A stretch of DNA of 64,000 nt from Hydrogenophilales bacterium (GCA_023258975.1 JAHFRD010000006.1:1-64000); one strand, 5' to 3'; shown: positions 1-8,338, counted from the first letter of the stretch. The notes: a model not told the origin generated them from the letters alone. Made by a program: numbers and translations.

Positions 1-71
1 TTCTTCATCGGCAATCTCGGCAGCGACGCCACTTGGGCGGCGACCGTTTGTTCCTGGCTGGGTGTCTTCAT
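1..71 (-). CDS. DUF2924 family protein, N-terminal fragment (cut by window edge)
   Basis: Only the first 23 codons are in the window. They read MKTPSQEQTVAAQVASLPRL and then PMK. This matches the usual opening of DUF2924 proteins, short proteins encoded next to serine recombinases on mobile elements. The ATG lies 2 bp after the stop of the preceding small gene, so the two are probably co-transcribed. The match rests on a short stretch; I expect a recombinase gene further left, outside the window. Confidence 0.5.
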   Translation of the reverse strand, partial: MKTPSQEQTVAAQVASLPRLPMK

Positions 72-73
72 CG

Positions 74-256
74 TCAAACTCTTGGTTGAGAGGGGTTTGT
101 ATGAAGGCGCTCGGGTGCCGGGAAGCCAAGCGGAACAACGCTGTCTCCGGGCAGGGTCGAGTGAAGTCGCGCAATGGCGGTCGCGATGAGGGTTGCAGCC
201 TCGCAGGCACGCTCGTGGCGCGTCAGGTATTTGGGCGGCGTTTGTTCGACGGTCAT
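74..256 (-). CDS. Small hypothetical protein of the mobile-element module
   Basis: A 60-residue frame starting MTVEQTPPKYLTRHER, with an in-frame TTG 12 bp upstream as an alternative start. No domain is recognised. It is divergent from the XRE regulator at 447 and directly precedes the DUF2924-like start with a 2 bp gap. That is the usual order of regulator, small ORF, DUF2924 and recombinase in such elements. Coding status is inferred from this tight arrangement rather than from homology. Confidence 0.45.
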   Translation of the reverse strand: MTVEQTPPKYLTRHERACEAATLIATAIARLHSTLPGDSVVPLGFPAPERLHTNPSQPRV

Positions 257-446
257 TTCGGTATCCAATGAGGTTGTTCAGACCGTCAGGGATGTTATGA
301 CCGATTTTCCAGTCAGGATGGCAAGGCAGGGCCATGGAGAGCCATCCGGCATCTGCATGCGACGATTGTGCGTTAACAAAATAATTGACGACGGATATCT
401 GGTTCGATAACCTGACCGTTAACCAATCGCGCAATACATACATATC

Positions 447-698
447 ATGTCATTCGGGGCCTTCATCAGACAGAAGCGGGACGCAGCGGGCATCGCGCTG
501 AACGACTTCGCCCGCCAGATCGGCATCTCCCCCGCCTACTGGTCACGGATCGAACGTGATCTGGAAAAGCCCCCCAAGGACGATCTGATCAGCAAGGCAG
601 CGCAACTTCTCAACCTGGAGCCGGACGAGGCCTTCATCCAGGCCAGCCGTCTGCCACCTGACATGCAGCTGAATGTCGGCGAAGTCGTACACGCCTAG
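447..698 (+). CDS. XRE-family HTH regulator, C-terminus probably truncated by IS66
   Basis: An 83-residue Xre/Cro-type DNA-binding protein. The helix-turn-helix spans about residues 8-60 (FIRQKRDAAGIALNDFARQI, then ISPAYWSRIERDLEKPP). It probably represses the divergent mobile-element genes at 1-256. Members of this group normally run on after the sequence corresponding to PPDMQLNVGEVV. Here the frame stops two residues later, in a TAG at 696-698, exactly where the IS66 remnant begins. The tail therefore looks cut by the insertion and the last residues are junction sequence. No good Shine-Dalgarno is seen; the start was chosen because the domain begins there. Confidence 0.75.
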   Translation: MSFGAFIRQKRDAAGIALNDFARQIGISPAYWSRIERDLEKPPKDDLISKAAQLLNLEPDEAFIQASRLPPDMQLNVGEVVHA

Positions 699-820
699 GC
701 GTTGCCGTCACAGGGCGTGCGGCCAAGACTGGCCTGGATACGCTGGCTGAGGCCGTCAATGCCGGCGCGCATGTCGATCGGTTCGACCACCAGCCAGACC
801 TGGGCGGCGGTGGGCATCAT
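695..820 (-). pseudogene. tnpB: IS66 TnpB (Orf2), truncated to 41 codons
   Basis: The frame starts ATGATG, overlapping the tnpA stop, as is usual in IS66 elements. It carries the conserved TnpB start (VWLVVEPIDMRAGIDGLSQR). It stops right after GRTPCDGNA, where full TnpB (about 115 residues) continues with a YVFxNRR-type segment. The stop TAG is palindromic with the XRE stop (CCTAGG), so both frames end in the same junction sequence. Non-functional remnant. Confidence 0.8.
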
Positions 821-1186
821 GGTAGTTGTCGCAGCAGGTCGGCCAGCCAGGCGGGGTTGGCGGTCGCCAGCTCGATGCGCCAGCCACTCGGGCTGTGCAG
901 CCGAATCGCGGGCGTGGTGGCCGGGGGGCCAACACTGATCGGGACCAGAGTCAGCGAGGTTGCCGCCGCACGTTGCAGCTTGGTCCGCCAGCGGCGGAAG
1001 GATTTGATGTTCAGGCCATGTTGCGCGCAGTACGCAATCTGGCTCAACCCGCTTTGCCGCCAGCCTTCAACCTGCGCCTGCCAATAGTCCGTGCCCTGCC
1101 GTGCCGCCATCGCGCTTCTCCTTGGGAAAGCGGCTAGCTTGCTTAGGATGGGTTCGCGAGGGTAGGTGGTCGGGTTGGATGCTTAC
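699..1186. mobile_element. IS66-family remnant (one end plus tnpA and tnpB start)
   Basis: The element runs from the junction with the XRE gene near 699 to an IS66-like terminal sequence. Read on the minus strand, that terminus begins GTAAGCATCC at 1186. Only tnpA and the first 41 codons of tnpB are kept; the rest and the other end are gone. No target duplication can be shown because only one end survives. Confidence 0.7.
817..1110 (-). CDS. tnpA: IS66 family accessory protein TnpA
   Basis: A 97-residue protein (MAARQGTDYWQAQVEGWRQS, then GLSQIAYCAQHGLNIKSFRR). It matches the IS66 Orf1/TnpA family, helix-turn-helix proteins that assist the IS66 transposase. It looks full length, but the downstream tnpB is truncated and no tnpC is present, so it has no mobile partner here. 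The translational overlap with tnpB (TGA within ATGATG) is preserved. Confidence 0.85.
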   Translation of the reverse strand: MAARQGTDYWQAQVEGWRQSGLSQIAYCAQHGLNIKSFRRWRTKLQRAAATSLTLVPISVGPPATTPAIRLHSPSGWRIELATANPAWLADLLRQLP

Positions 1187-1218
1187 GAACATAGGAAACG
1201 GAACGCCAGACGCAAAAA

Positions 1219-1236
1219 AACCGCCCGGAGGCGGTT
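1219..1236 (-). terminator. Rho-independent terminator (minus orientation)
   Basis: The stem AACCGCC/GGCGGTT with a 4-nt loop is followed on the minus strand by a run of seven T. It lies between the IS66 and IS21 remnants, so the transcript it served is no longer evident. Confidence 0.6.
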
Positions 1237-1270
1237 GTCGTTGGGTTGCGGGCAGTCACGTCTGACTGCG

Positions 1271-1410
1271 CTGTCAATCAGCGTCCAATAGTTACCATGC
1301 GACAGCGTCCAAATCTGAGCAGCTGATCAGTCGGTTTTCAGTGCTTTCTTGCGCTGCTTGAAGCGGAAGGAATCGTTGCCGGTTTCCAGGATGTCGCAAT
1401 GGTGGGTGTT
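1271..1410. mobile_element. IS21-family end with istB 3' fragment
   Basis: The right part encodes, on the minus strand, the last 26 or so residues of an IstB-type ATPase. The left part (TGTCAATCAGCGTCC, with AGCGTCCAA repeated about 30 bp further on) resembles the repeated ends of IS21 elements. The rest of the element is missing. Confidence 0.55.
1327..1407 (-). pseudogene. istB: istB C-terminal fragment
   Basis: The minus-strand frame reads HHCDILETGNDSFRFKQRKK and then ALKTD before TGA. This is the characteristic C-terminus of IS21 IstB helper ATPases (H-C-x-I-L-E-T-G-N-x-S). A TAG immediately upstream closes the frame, so fewer than 30 residues of a protein of about 250 remain. Confidence 0.65.
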
Positions 1411-1482
1411 CTACTGTCATGACCATTACCTCTCTGTGATGGATTGCGCGTTGCGCGAACGCGCAACATGACGGGCCAATAA

Positions 1483-1680
1483 ATGCCGGCACTTGGCCGG
1501 TTGGTGATTGCCGGGCCCGAGCCGGCAACGCCAATTCAATGTGGGCGGCTGCCCTACAAGAATCCGTACCCGCCGCATTACAAGGTGGTGATCGCCGGCA
1601 ACCACAAGCCGTCCATTCGCAACGTGGATGCCCTGGCGCTGCTGCACTGGGCAATCGAGGCGCAAGGGGAGGCCGCATGA
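1483..1680 (+). pseudogene. Phage/plasmid primase (D5-like) fragment
   Basis: The segment YPPHYKVVIAGNHKPSIRNV resembles the sensor region of D5-type phage/plasmid primase-helicases (AGNHKPxIRxxD). Those proteins continue with an arginine-rich W-R-R stretch. Here the frame passes at once into LALLHWAIEAQGEAA and a stop, so an internal deletion is likely. The stop overlaps the next start (ATGA), which suggests the fusion kept an old prophage gene order. Function is lost. Confidence 0.5.
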
Positions 1681-1880
1681 AAATCCCCGCACACCCCTAT
1701 CGCAGCCCCCTGGCCCGACACCTGCCGGAGTCCACCGACCTGGAAGCCGTGAAGAGGGACGGCTGGCGTGGCCAGCACATCCTGGTGGTTGCGGAGACCG
1801 ACGAGCGCCTGGATTTCATCGAGCGCGAATTCATCCGCCGCATCGGCGAGCGGCTCTACGGAGGGCAGCGTCATGGCTGA
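1677..1880 (+). CDS. Hypothetical prophage protein, 67 aa
   Basis: The ATG overlaps the upstream stop (ATGA), and the 3' end overlaps the next gene. The product, starting MKIPAHPYRSPLARHLPEST, is charged with no recognised domain. Its place directly before a DUF6362 gene, with 4-8 bp overlaps on both sides, is typical of compact phage operons. I infer it is a genuine prophage gene of unknown role. Confidence 0.5.
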   Translation: MKIPAHPYRSPLARHLPESTDLEAVKRDGWRGQHILVVAETDERLDFIEREFIRRIGERLYGGQRHG

Positions 1881-2289
1881 ATGGACCGTGGATGACGTCG
1901 CGGCACGTTTCTCCGAGGCGGCCGAGACGGGTCGGCGGCTGCCCCCGGTCAGGGTGCAGGGCTACTTCAACGTCTGGCCGATGTTCGCCCGCCAGGAGTG
2001 GGAAGCCATGTCCACCGATGAGTATGAATACCGGCCCCTGCCGCCCACGCCCGATGCCATCGCAAGGATGATGGAGGCCATGCGCTGGGTGCAGTGGCTG
2101 GAGGAGGAGCAGCGCCATCTGGTCTGGATGCGGACCAAGGAGCACGAGTGGAAGGACATCTGCCGGCGCTTCGGCTGCGACCGCACGACGGCATGGAGGC
2201 GCTGGCAGAGGGCGCTGGGAATGGTTGCGGCTCGTCTCAACGAGAATAGTTTGCCAAAATTTGGCAAACATCCTAATGTGACGCCATGA
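1873..2289 (+). CDS. DUF6362 family phage protein
   Basis: A 138-residue protein with the DUF6362 pattern: an N-terminal WTVDDVAARF segment, LPPVRVQGYFNVWP, and a C-terminal helix-turn-helix-like part (EWKDICRRFGCDRTTAWRRW). Such proteins occur in prophages near replication and packaging genes; their function is not established, though the C-terminus resembles a sigma/terminase-small-subunit HTH. The ATG at 1873 was chosen over earlier in-frame codons because family similarity begins there and it overlaps the previous gene. It overlaps the parD start by 4 bp. Confidence 0.7.
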   Translation: MAEWTVDDVAARFSEAAETGRRLPPVRVQGYFNVWPMFARQEWEAMSTDEYEYRPLPPTPDAIARMMEAMRWVQWLEEEQRHLVWMRTKEHEWKDICRRFGCDRTTAWRRWQRALGMVAARLNENSLPKFGKHPNVTP

Positions 2290-2525
2290 CCACGATGAAC
2301 ATCTCCCTGCCCGACACGCTCAAGTCCTTCGTGGACGAGCAGGTCACCCAGCGCGGCTATGGCACCAGCAGCGAGTACGTGCGCGAACTGATCCGCAAGG
2401 ATCAAGACCGCACCCGGTTGCGCGGCCTGCTGCTGCTAGGCGCCGAGTCTGCACCGGGGAAACCGGTGGATGAGGCCTACTTCGGTGGCCTGCGTGATCG
2501 TATCCGCCGACGCGCACGGGGGTGA
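2286..2525 (+). CDS. parD: Type II antitoxin, ParD family
   Basis: A 79-residue ribbon-helix-helix protein. The N-terminal MNISLPDTLKSFVDEQV strand-helix binds DNA, and the segment around SSEYVRELIRKDQDR is typical of ParD. It would neutralise the ParE toxin encoded next and autorepress the pair. It overlaps parE by 4 bp (GTGA), which suggests translational coupling. Both genes look complete, unlike everything else in this island, as expected of an addiction module that resists loss. Confidence 0.88.
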   Translation: MTTMNISLPDTLKSFVDEQVTQRGYGTSSEYVRELIRKDQDRTRLRGLLLLGAESAPGKPVDEAYFGGLRDRIRRRARG

Positions 2526-2872
2526 AGCAAACCAAGCCCATCATCCCGCGTGAGTTGGCCAGCCGGGATGTCGAGGAAGCTGTCGATTACTACCTGGGCG
2601 AGGGAGGCGAGCAGGTCGCCCTTGGCTTCGTCGAGGCGCTGGAGCGCGCCTATTGCCATATCGCCAGCCAACCGGCCAGCGGTTCACCGCGCTATGCACA
2701 CGAGTTGAATCTGCCCGGCCTGCGCTTCTGGCCATTGCAACGCTATCCCTACCTCGTCTTCTACGTCGAACTGGCCGATCACATCGACATCTGGCGTGTA
2801 TTGCATGGTCAGCGCGACATCCCTGCGTGGCTGCACGATGACGCTGACTCAGGCCCGGATTCGACGCACTGA
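2522..2872 (+). CDS. parE: ParE-type toxin (RelE/ParE superfamily)
   Basis: A 116-residue RelE/ParE-fold protein starting at GTG. Typical features are the N-terminal two-helix part (ASRDVEEAVDYYLGEGGEQV), a central FVEALERAYCHIASQP segment, and the C-terminal strands with YPYLVFYVEL and IDIWRVLHGQRDIP. ParE toxins generally poison DNA gyrase; that activity is inferred from family membership. Partner and coupling are described under parD. Confidence 0.88.
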   Translation: MKQTKPIIPRELASRDVEEAVDYYLGEGGEQVALGFVEALERAYCHIASQPASGSPRYAHELNLPGLRFWPLQRYPYLVFYVELADHIDIWRVLHGQRDIPAWLHDDADSGPDSTH

Positions 2873-3063
2873 CCGCGACCTGATTGCATTTCGGGTTACC
2901 GAGCCAAAGAGGGTAATGCTTGCGGCGAGTGGCCGCAGTTTCAGGCTCCTGGCCGTATTTGGCCTGTTTTGGCGTGCAACATCCCAGCCGGTTTTGCCGT
3001 AGGATTTCGCTATCGTCGACCAGTTGACCGACCTCCCTGACCTTCCGCAATGGAAGGTTTTGC

Positions 3064-3089
3064 AGACCACCTCCGGGTGGTCTCTTTTT
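3064..3089 (+). terminator. Strong Rho-independent terminator
   Basis: Stem AGACCACC/GGTGGTCT with a TCCG loop, then CTTTTTC. It lies about 190 bp after parE. The stretch 2873-3063 holds no recognised gene. This hairpin makes the ATG at 3050 an unlikely start for the permease fragment that follows. Confidence 0.75.
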
Positions 3090-3107
3090 CGGTGTCGAAT
3101 GGTCGGC

Positions 3108-3532
3108 ATAAATTCGACGGGTCCTTCCTGGCGATCCTGCTGGTGATCTGGGTGCTGGGGCTGTACTCGGATTTCGCTCTGACCCTGGCGCTGCTGCCGG
3201 TGGTCGTGCTGACCGGCCTGTGTTTCGCCGGCCTCGGCCTGGCGGTGAACGCCATCTCGCCGAATTACGATTTCTTCCTCTATTACTTCACCTTGGGCGT
3301 CACGCCGATGGTGTTGCTGGGCGGCGTCTTCTACCCGCCCACGGCCTTGCCGGCCTGGCTGGCGGGCATCGCCGCCGGGTTGCCGCTGACCCACGCGATG
3401 GAACTGGCGCGGCCGCTGTTGCTGGGACATTGGCCGGATGCGGTGCCGCTGCATGTGGCGGTGCTTCTGGCGTATGGGCTGGCGGGGTTCACGCTGGGAC
3501 TGCGGTTGACGCGGAAGCGATTGTTGCGCTGA
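3108..3532 (+). pseudogene. ABC-2 type permease (NodJ-like), C-terminal fragment
   Basis: The frame encodes the last 135 or so residues of an ABC-2 exporter membrane subunit. It contains the conserved YDFFLYYFTLGVTPMVLLGG segment, a PLTHAMELARPLLLG segment and a terminal membrane helix ending TRKRLLR. Intact NodJ-type permeases have about 250 residues, so the first half is missing. Similarity begins near 3110, immediately after the terminator and the decayed island. I infer that island insertion or deletion removed the 5' half. No partner ATPase gene is in the window. Confidence 0.7.
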
Positions 3533-3634
3533 TCGTTCCGCTGTGGCGCCGGCTTACCATCCTGCGGGGACGGTATCCCTCAGGGCCTTGCCGACGCGGC
3601 GGGCCGGGGCCCGCAAGGAGGAGCAACAAAAAGA

Positions 3635-3656
3635 GCCGGCTGGAAGCCGGCGCTAC
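3635..3656. repeat. REP-like palindrome GCCGGC...GCCGGCGCTACA, single copy
   Basis: One half of the dispersed element also seen at 21715, 34349, 45969, 46491 and 54193. It overlaps the last codons of the nuclease gene on the minus strand. Confidence 0.6.
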
Positions 3657-6289
3657 AAGAGCGCGCCGATAGCCGGCCCATTCGGTGACGCCTCCGCGCC
3701 GTATTCGCGCCGACACAACCCCCGCATCTCACACCACTCGCAGGTCGGCGGCGCGGCGTTGGCGGGTAACGGGGCGCCGGCCGCCAGAGCCGCGAAGGCC
3801 CGCTCCAGCCGTTCGCCCTCGGCGGCGGCGGCCTCGGCCAGGTCACCTTTCCAGGCCAGGGTTTCCACCCTGTCGTCGTCCAGGGTGACGAAGCCGGCTT
3901 CGGCGGCGCCGCTGATCCAGGCATAGGCGGTGAGTTGCACGTTCTCCGCGTTTTCATCCAGCTTGTGCTTGAGCGTTTGCCTGGACTGGGTCTTGTAGTC
4001 GAGCAGGGCGGCGCCGGCATTGCCGGCGTCGAGGCGGTCGGCGCGGCCTTCCAGGTGGGTGCCTCGCGCCGGCGACCATTCGATCAGGCGCGACAGGCTT
4101 TCCTCGGCTTTCGCGAAGCGGTAGCCGCCCGCCTCGCGTTGCAAGGCCCAGTCGAGATAGGCGGGAATATGGCGCTCCCAGCGCAGACGCCAGGCGCTGG
4201 CGAGGTAACCGCGCGCTTCCGCCGGGGCGAACACGCGCCGGCTGGTGTCGCGCAGATCGGCTTCCAGGTCTTCGCGTTCGGCGCCCGCGAGGCTGGGGCG
4301 CCGGGTATGGAAATCGGCCAGCACGGCATGCACCAGGCTGCCGTAATCGGCCTTGTCCATTTCCTCCGGCACGTCATCGAGTTCATTGAGGCCGAGCAGG
4401 TGGCGCGCGAAGAACTGGTAGGGACAGGACACCAGGCTCTGCCAAGCGCTGACGCTGACGCGTTCTGGGATGGCGTCGGCCACCGGGCCGATGGCGGCCG
4501 GCGTGGTTGCGGCGGCGGAGATGGGCGGCGCGTTCGTGGTGGCCGGCCGCGCCCATTGCGTGCCCCAACCGGCGCGCTGGAACACGTCCAGGCGCAGCAG
4601 CCAGGGCGACAGCGGCTGTTCCTCGCCGGCTTCCGCGTTCTGCCAGATCAGCGCCACCCGTTCGCACCGGCTCATGGCGTCGGCCAGGGCGGCGCGGCTT
4701 TCCGCCTCGCGCTCGGCCGCGCCCGGCAATCCGAGTTGCGCGCGGGTGGCGTCGTTGAACAGGCCGGCGGGCGACTTGCCGGGCAGGTGGCCGGCATCGG
4801 CGCCGAGCAGGATCAGGCCGTCGAAGTCGCGCAGGCGCGCGGCGTTCAGGTGGGTGAGACGGATCGGGCTTTGCACCCGGGTATCGGCGAAAGTGGCCTG
4901 TTCCAGGTGCAGATAGAGCCAGCGCCGCCATTCCGCCAGGGCGAAACGCCGCTCGTGCGTGGCGGTCTCCCGCGCCAGGCCGGCGAGCAGGGTGAGCAGC
5001 TGGCCGCCCACCGGGTCGGCGCGCAGGGCCGGCGCGGCGGCCAGGCGGTCGAAAGCCTCCAGCAGGCGGCGGGTCCAATCCGCGAGCGGCAGACGGACAT
5101 CCGGGAACAGGCCGCGCGCGCGCTCGATGCGGGTCAGTATCCGCGTGGCGGCGTCCAGGCCTTCCTGGCGCGACAGGGCCAGATGCCCGGCCAGCCCCTG
5201 TGGCGCGCCGTGTCGGCGCCAGGCCCGCTCCAGGCCGTTGGCGGCGGCCAGACGCGCGTCTTCCGCATCGGTGAAGACGAAAGGCGACTTGATGAAATCG
5301 AGCAGGTCGCGGAACCAGGCATCGTCCATCACCACGTTCAGCCAGCGATCCAGCACATGGCTGGCGGAAGCGGTGGAAAACGCCCAGCCGGTTTCGTCCT
5401 GGATCAGGATGTTCCGCCGCTCCAGCAGGGCGCGCAGGCGGCGCGCGGCGCGGCGGTCGAGGGCGACGATGGCGATGTCGCGGCGGCCTTCGCGCAACCA
5501 GTCCAACAGCGTGCTTTCAGCGGCAAGCGCCGCTGCTTCCAGGCCGGGCGCGGCGAGGAGCGCGACCGTCTCGCGCAACGGGTTGCCGCTATGCGTGGCG
5601 GCGAAGTCGGCGCCGCGCCGCGCCAGTTCCGGCGCATCGGCCTCCCACACCGCCGCCAGCATGGCCTGACGCTCGGGGAAACGCGGCGGCACCGGCAGGT
5701 CGATCAGCGGCTGGCGTCGCGCCCAGGTGTCGAGAAATGCCTGTTCCAGCCGTGACAGGCCGGCCAGGCCGAGGTGGTAGAGCGGAGTTCCGCTCCGCGC
5801 CGCCAGGTGGGCCAGCCGTTCTCCGTAGTCGCGCTTGCGGCTTTTCGCGCCGCTCTGGTTCAGCGCCCGCCATACCGCCTGGGTGATGCCGGCTTCCACG
5901 CCGAGATGGTGGTTTTCAAGCGCTGGCAGGGACAGGCCCAGCCCATGTTCATCCAGTTCGTTCAGCAGGCTCAACAGTTCCTGCGCCGCCGGCCACAAGG
6001 CCGCGTGCGGCACCTGCCCGGTGCGCGCCAGGAAATGCCGCAGCTCGGCCAGGCGCAGGCTGTCCGGCTCGGGGCTGCCTGCGTCCGGCGCGCCGGCGGC
6101 CAGTTCCGGCAGCGTCGACAAGCGCGGCGGCAACCACGCCTGGCCCGGCAAGGCCTCATGCAGGGCGCGACGAAACGCCAGCCCGGCATGGTGGTGCGGA
6201 GTCAGGATCAGGCAAGCCGAGAAATCGGGAAAGCGGCCACCCTCGTGTTCGAGGAAGACCCGCGCGGCGACGGCATAGGAAGTGTCCAT
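3653..6289 (-). CDS. AddB-like PD-(D/E)XK nuclease with Fe-S cluster motif
   Basis: An 878-residue protein of the RecB-family nuclease / AddB type, expected to act in processing DNA ends. The long N-terminal part is a degenerate helicase-like region. The C-terminal nuclease domain shows GRADRLD near residue 746 and DYKT near 764, the metal-binding core. A cysteine near 621 (SCPYQFFARHL) together with C849-x2-C852-x5-C858 (CEWCEMRGLC) forms the 4Fe-4S staple known from AddB. I chose the ATG at 6289 (MDTSYAV); 31 further codons upstream are possible. No addA partner is adjacent. Confidence 0.85.
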   Translation of the reverse strand: MDTSYAVAARVFLEHEGGRFPDFSACLILTPHHHAGLAFRRALHEALPGQAWLPPRLSTLPELAAGAPDAGSPEPDSLRLAELRHFLARTGQVPHAALWPAAQELLSLLNELDEHGLGLSLPALENHHLGVEAGITQAVWRALNQSGAKSRKRDYGERLAHLAARSGTPLYHLGLAGLSRLEQAFLDTWARRQPLIDLPVPPRFPERQAMLAAVWEADAPELARRGADFAATHSGNPLRETVALLAAPGLEAAALAAESTLLDWLREGRRDIAIVALDRRAARRLRALLERRNILIQDETGWAFSTASASHVLDRWLNVVMDDAWFRDLLDFIKSPFVFTDAEDARLAAANGLERAWRRHGAPQGLAGHLALSRQEGLDAATRILTRIERARGLFPDVRLPLADWTRRLLEAFDRLAAAPALRADPVGGQLLTLLAGLARETATHERRFALAEWRRWLYLHLEQATFADTRVQSPIRLTHLNAARLRDFDGLILLGADAGHLPGKSPAGLFNDATRAQLGLPGAAEREAESRAALADAMSRCERVALIWQNAEAGEEQPLSPWLLRLDVFQRAGWGTQWARPATTNAPPISAAATTPAAIGPVADAIPERVSVSAWQSLVSCPYQFFARHLLGLNELDDVPEEMDKADYGSLVHAVLADFHTRRPSLAGAEREDLEADLRDTSRRVFAPAEARGYLASAWRLRWERHIPAYLDWALQREAGGYRFAKAEESLSRLIEWSPARGTHLEGRADRLDAGNAGAALLDYKTQSRQTLKHKLDENAENVQLTAYAWISGAAEAGFVTLDDDRVETLAWKGDLAEAAAAEGERLERAFAALAAGAPLPANAAPPTCEWCEMRGLCRREYGAEASPNGPAIGALL

Positions 6290-6429
6290 GCGGGCATTGT
6301 CCCGGCGCGCCAGGTAAAAACAAGGGGATGCGGGCACCGGCTTCCGTGATCTCACGGCCGGCGGCCTGGCGAAAGGATTCACGCAACTTCCGTATTCCCC
6401 GCCGCAATCTGAATTTCAGGCGCAAAAAA

Positions 6430-6450
6430 ACCCCGACACGGGGCCGGGGT
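6430..6450 (-). terminator. Rho-independent terminator (minus orientation)
   Basis: Stem ACCCCG/CGGGGT with a 9-nt loop, followed on the minus strand by seven T. It lies 18 bp beyond the stop of a 41-codon minus-strand frame and well upstream of the nuclease gene, so it implies a short minus transcript from 6,450-6,760. Confidence 0.6.
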
Positions 6451-6468
6451 GAAGAGAGGAGGAGGATG

Positions 6469-6594
6469 TCAGCCGCGCCGGTGCTGAATCGCGACCAACC
6501 ATCCCGGCCAGACCGCCCGATGAATCAGGGCAACCAGGGGGGATTCGGCATGAAACGTATTTCGGATGTGAATGTATGAAATATACTCATTCAT
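6469..6594 (-). CDS. Candidate 41-aa protein upstream of msrP
   Basis: A short frame beginning MNEYISYIHIRN and ending VAIQHRRG, directly followed by a minus-strand terminator. No family is recognised and the Shine-Dalgarno is weak. The only support is the matching terminator in a gap of about 480 bp with no other gene. The same transcript could instead be a small RNA. Confidence 0.25.
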   Translation of the reverse strand: MNEYISYIHIRNTFHAESPLVALIHRAVWPGWLVAIQHRRG

Positions 6595-6772
6595 GTCAAA
6601 TGGGTTGGCGTCGGGCCACGCCACGTAGGGGATGCCCACGGTTCAGGGTGATGGAACCAAGCGTCGCCACCCTGCCTCAACGCTCCACGAGAGCAACCTT
6701 TGTTACGGTGTGTAAGGAATATCGCCCCGCCGCGACCAATGGTTGCCCCCCACTCACTCTCTGGAGACCACC

Positions 6773-7714
6773 ATGCCGATCACCCGCCCGCCCGACATCC
6801 TTCCCTCCGAAATCACTCCGTCTGAAATCTACCGAGGCCGGCGCGAATTCATGCGTTCGACCGGCGCGCTGGCGCTGGCCGGCGGACTGGGTTCCCTGGC
6901 CGGTGACGCGACGGCGGGCGCCAAACTCGCGGGCACCCGGCCCGGCCCCTATGGCACCAGCGAGGAGCTGACACCCTACAAGGATGTGACGACGTACAAC
7001 AATTTCTACGAATTCGGCACCGACAAGGCCGACCCGGCGCGCAACGCCGGAAGCCTGAACCCGCATCCGTGGGCGGTACAGGTGGACGGCCTGGTGAAAC
7101 GCCCCGGCCATTACGACCTCGACGCCCTGCTCAAGCTGGCGCCGCTGGAAGACCGCATCTATCGCATGCGCTGCGTGGAGGGCTGGTCGATGGTGATTCC
7201 CTGGGTGGGCTATCCGCTCGACGAACTGATCCGCCGCGTGGAACCGCTGGGCAACGCTAAATATGTGGAATTCACCACGCTCAATGATCGCGCGCGGATG
7301 CCCGGAGTGCGCTCGCCGGTGCTGGACTGGCCCTACACCGAGGGGCTGCGCCTGGACGAGGCGCGGCATCCGCTTACCCTGCTGGCCGTGGGCCTGTATG
7401 GTGAAACCCTGCCGAATCAGAACGGTGCCCCGGTACGCGTCGTGGTGCCCTGGAAATACGGCTTCAAGAGCGCGAAATCCATCGTTCGCATCCGCTTTGT
7501 CGAGAAACAGCCGGAGTCATCCTGGATGAGCGCCGCGCCACGCGAGTACGGTTTCTATTCCAACGTGAACCCGGACGTGGACCACCCGCGCTGGAGCCAA
7601 TCCAGGGAGCGCCGCATCGGCGAGTTCTTCAAGCGCAAGACCCTGCTGTACAACGGCTGTGGCGAACAGGTGGCGGGGATGTATTCCAATCTGGATTTGC
7701 GGAAATATTTCTGA
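6773..7714 (+). CDS. msrP: Methionine sulfoxide reductase catalytic subunit MsrP
   Basis: A 313-residue periplasmic molybdopterin enzyme (formerly YedY) that reduces protein-bound methionine sulfoxide with MsrQ as electron donor. A Tat signal is visible (RREFM at residues 23-27, then a hydrophobic stretch). The molybdenum-ligating cysteine is C134 in MRCVEGWS. The family C-terminus ([11 protein letters not shown]) is intact. The start has a GGAG 7 bp upstream. It lies 18 bp before msrQ, the standard operon. Confidence 0.95.
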   Translation: MPITRPPDILPSEITPSEIYRGRREFMRSTGALALAGGLGSLAGDATAGAKLAGTRPGPYGTSEELTPYKDVTTYNNFYEFGTDKADPARNAGSLNPHPWAVQVDGLVKRPGHYDLDALLKLAPLEDRIYRMRCVEGWSMVIPWVGYPLDELIRRVEPLGNAKYVEFTTLNDRARMPGVRSPVLDWPYTEGLRLDEARHPLTLLAVGLYGETLPNQNGAPVRVVVPWKYGFKSAKSIVRIRFVEKQPESSWMSAAPREYGFYSNVNPDVDHPRWSQSRERRIGEFFKRKTLLYNGCGEQVAGMYSNLDLRKYF

Positions 7715-7732
7715 GGCGGCCACGAATCAATC

Positions 7733-8338
7733 ATGTCGCCTCGCCAATTCTCCCTCCTGAAAACCGCGCTCTTCGTCCTCTGCCTGGGGCCGCTGGCCAA
7801 CCTCGTTTACGGCCTGTTGAGCGACGCGCTGGGCGCCAATCCCATCGAGGCGCTCACCCGTGGCCTGGGTGACTGGACCCTGCGTTTTCTCCTGATGACC
7901 CTGGCGGTGACCCCGTTGCGCCGGCTCAGTGGCCGCAACTGGCTGCTCAAACTGCGCCGCATGCTGGGCCTGTTCACTTTCTTCTACGCCCTGCTGCACT
8001 TCACGAGCTATGTCTGGCTGGATCAGTTCTTCGACTGGGGCGACATCTGGAAAGACATCGTCAAACGCCCGTTCATCAGCATCGGTTTCGCGTCCTTCCT
8101 CCTGCTTGTTCCCCTGGCGGCAACCTCGAACAACGCCGCGATCAAGCGCCTCGGCGGCCGTCTCTGGCAATCCCTGCACCGCGTGGTCTATGCCATCGCG
8201 GTGTTCGCCGTGCTGCACTTCTGGTGGATGGTGAAAATAGACATCACCCAGCCGGCGATCCACGCCGCCACGCTGGCGCTGTTGCTGGGGATGCGGGTGT
8301 ACTGGGTGCTAAGGCGCGGCCAACCGAAGGCGGCCTGA
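7733..8338 (+). CDS. msrQ: Heme-binding membrane subunit MsrQ
   Basis: A 201-residue inner-membrane protein of the ferric reductase-like family with about six membrane segments. It passes quinone-derived electrons to MsrP. Histidines typical of heme ligation are in YALLHFTSYVW, SLHRVVYAIAV and VLHFWWM. It follows msrP by 18 bp and ends 3 bp before the stop of the convergent hemY-like gene, with no obvious terminator between. Confidence 0.93.
   Translation: MSPRQFSLLKTALFVLCLGPLANLVYGLLSDALGANPIEALTRGLGDWTLRFLLMTLAVTPLRRLSGRNWLLKLRRMLGLFTFFYALLHFTSYVWLDQFFDWGDIWKDIVKRPFISIGFASFLLLVPLAATSNNAAIKRLGGRLWQSLHRVVYAIAVFAVLHFWWMVKIDITQPAIHAATLALLLGMRVYWVLRRGQPKAA

Noticed and set aside
3050-3107. ATG at 3050 as true start of the ABC-2 permease
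   Set aside because: A strong terminator hairpin (3064-3089) lies within these codons and the sequence is not permease-like until about 3110.
3935-5755. 606-codon plus-strand open frame opposite the nuclease
   Set aside because: It is low in conserved motifs, rich in Arg/Gln/Gly and exactly antisense to a well-supported gene; a shadow frame caused by high GC.
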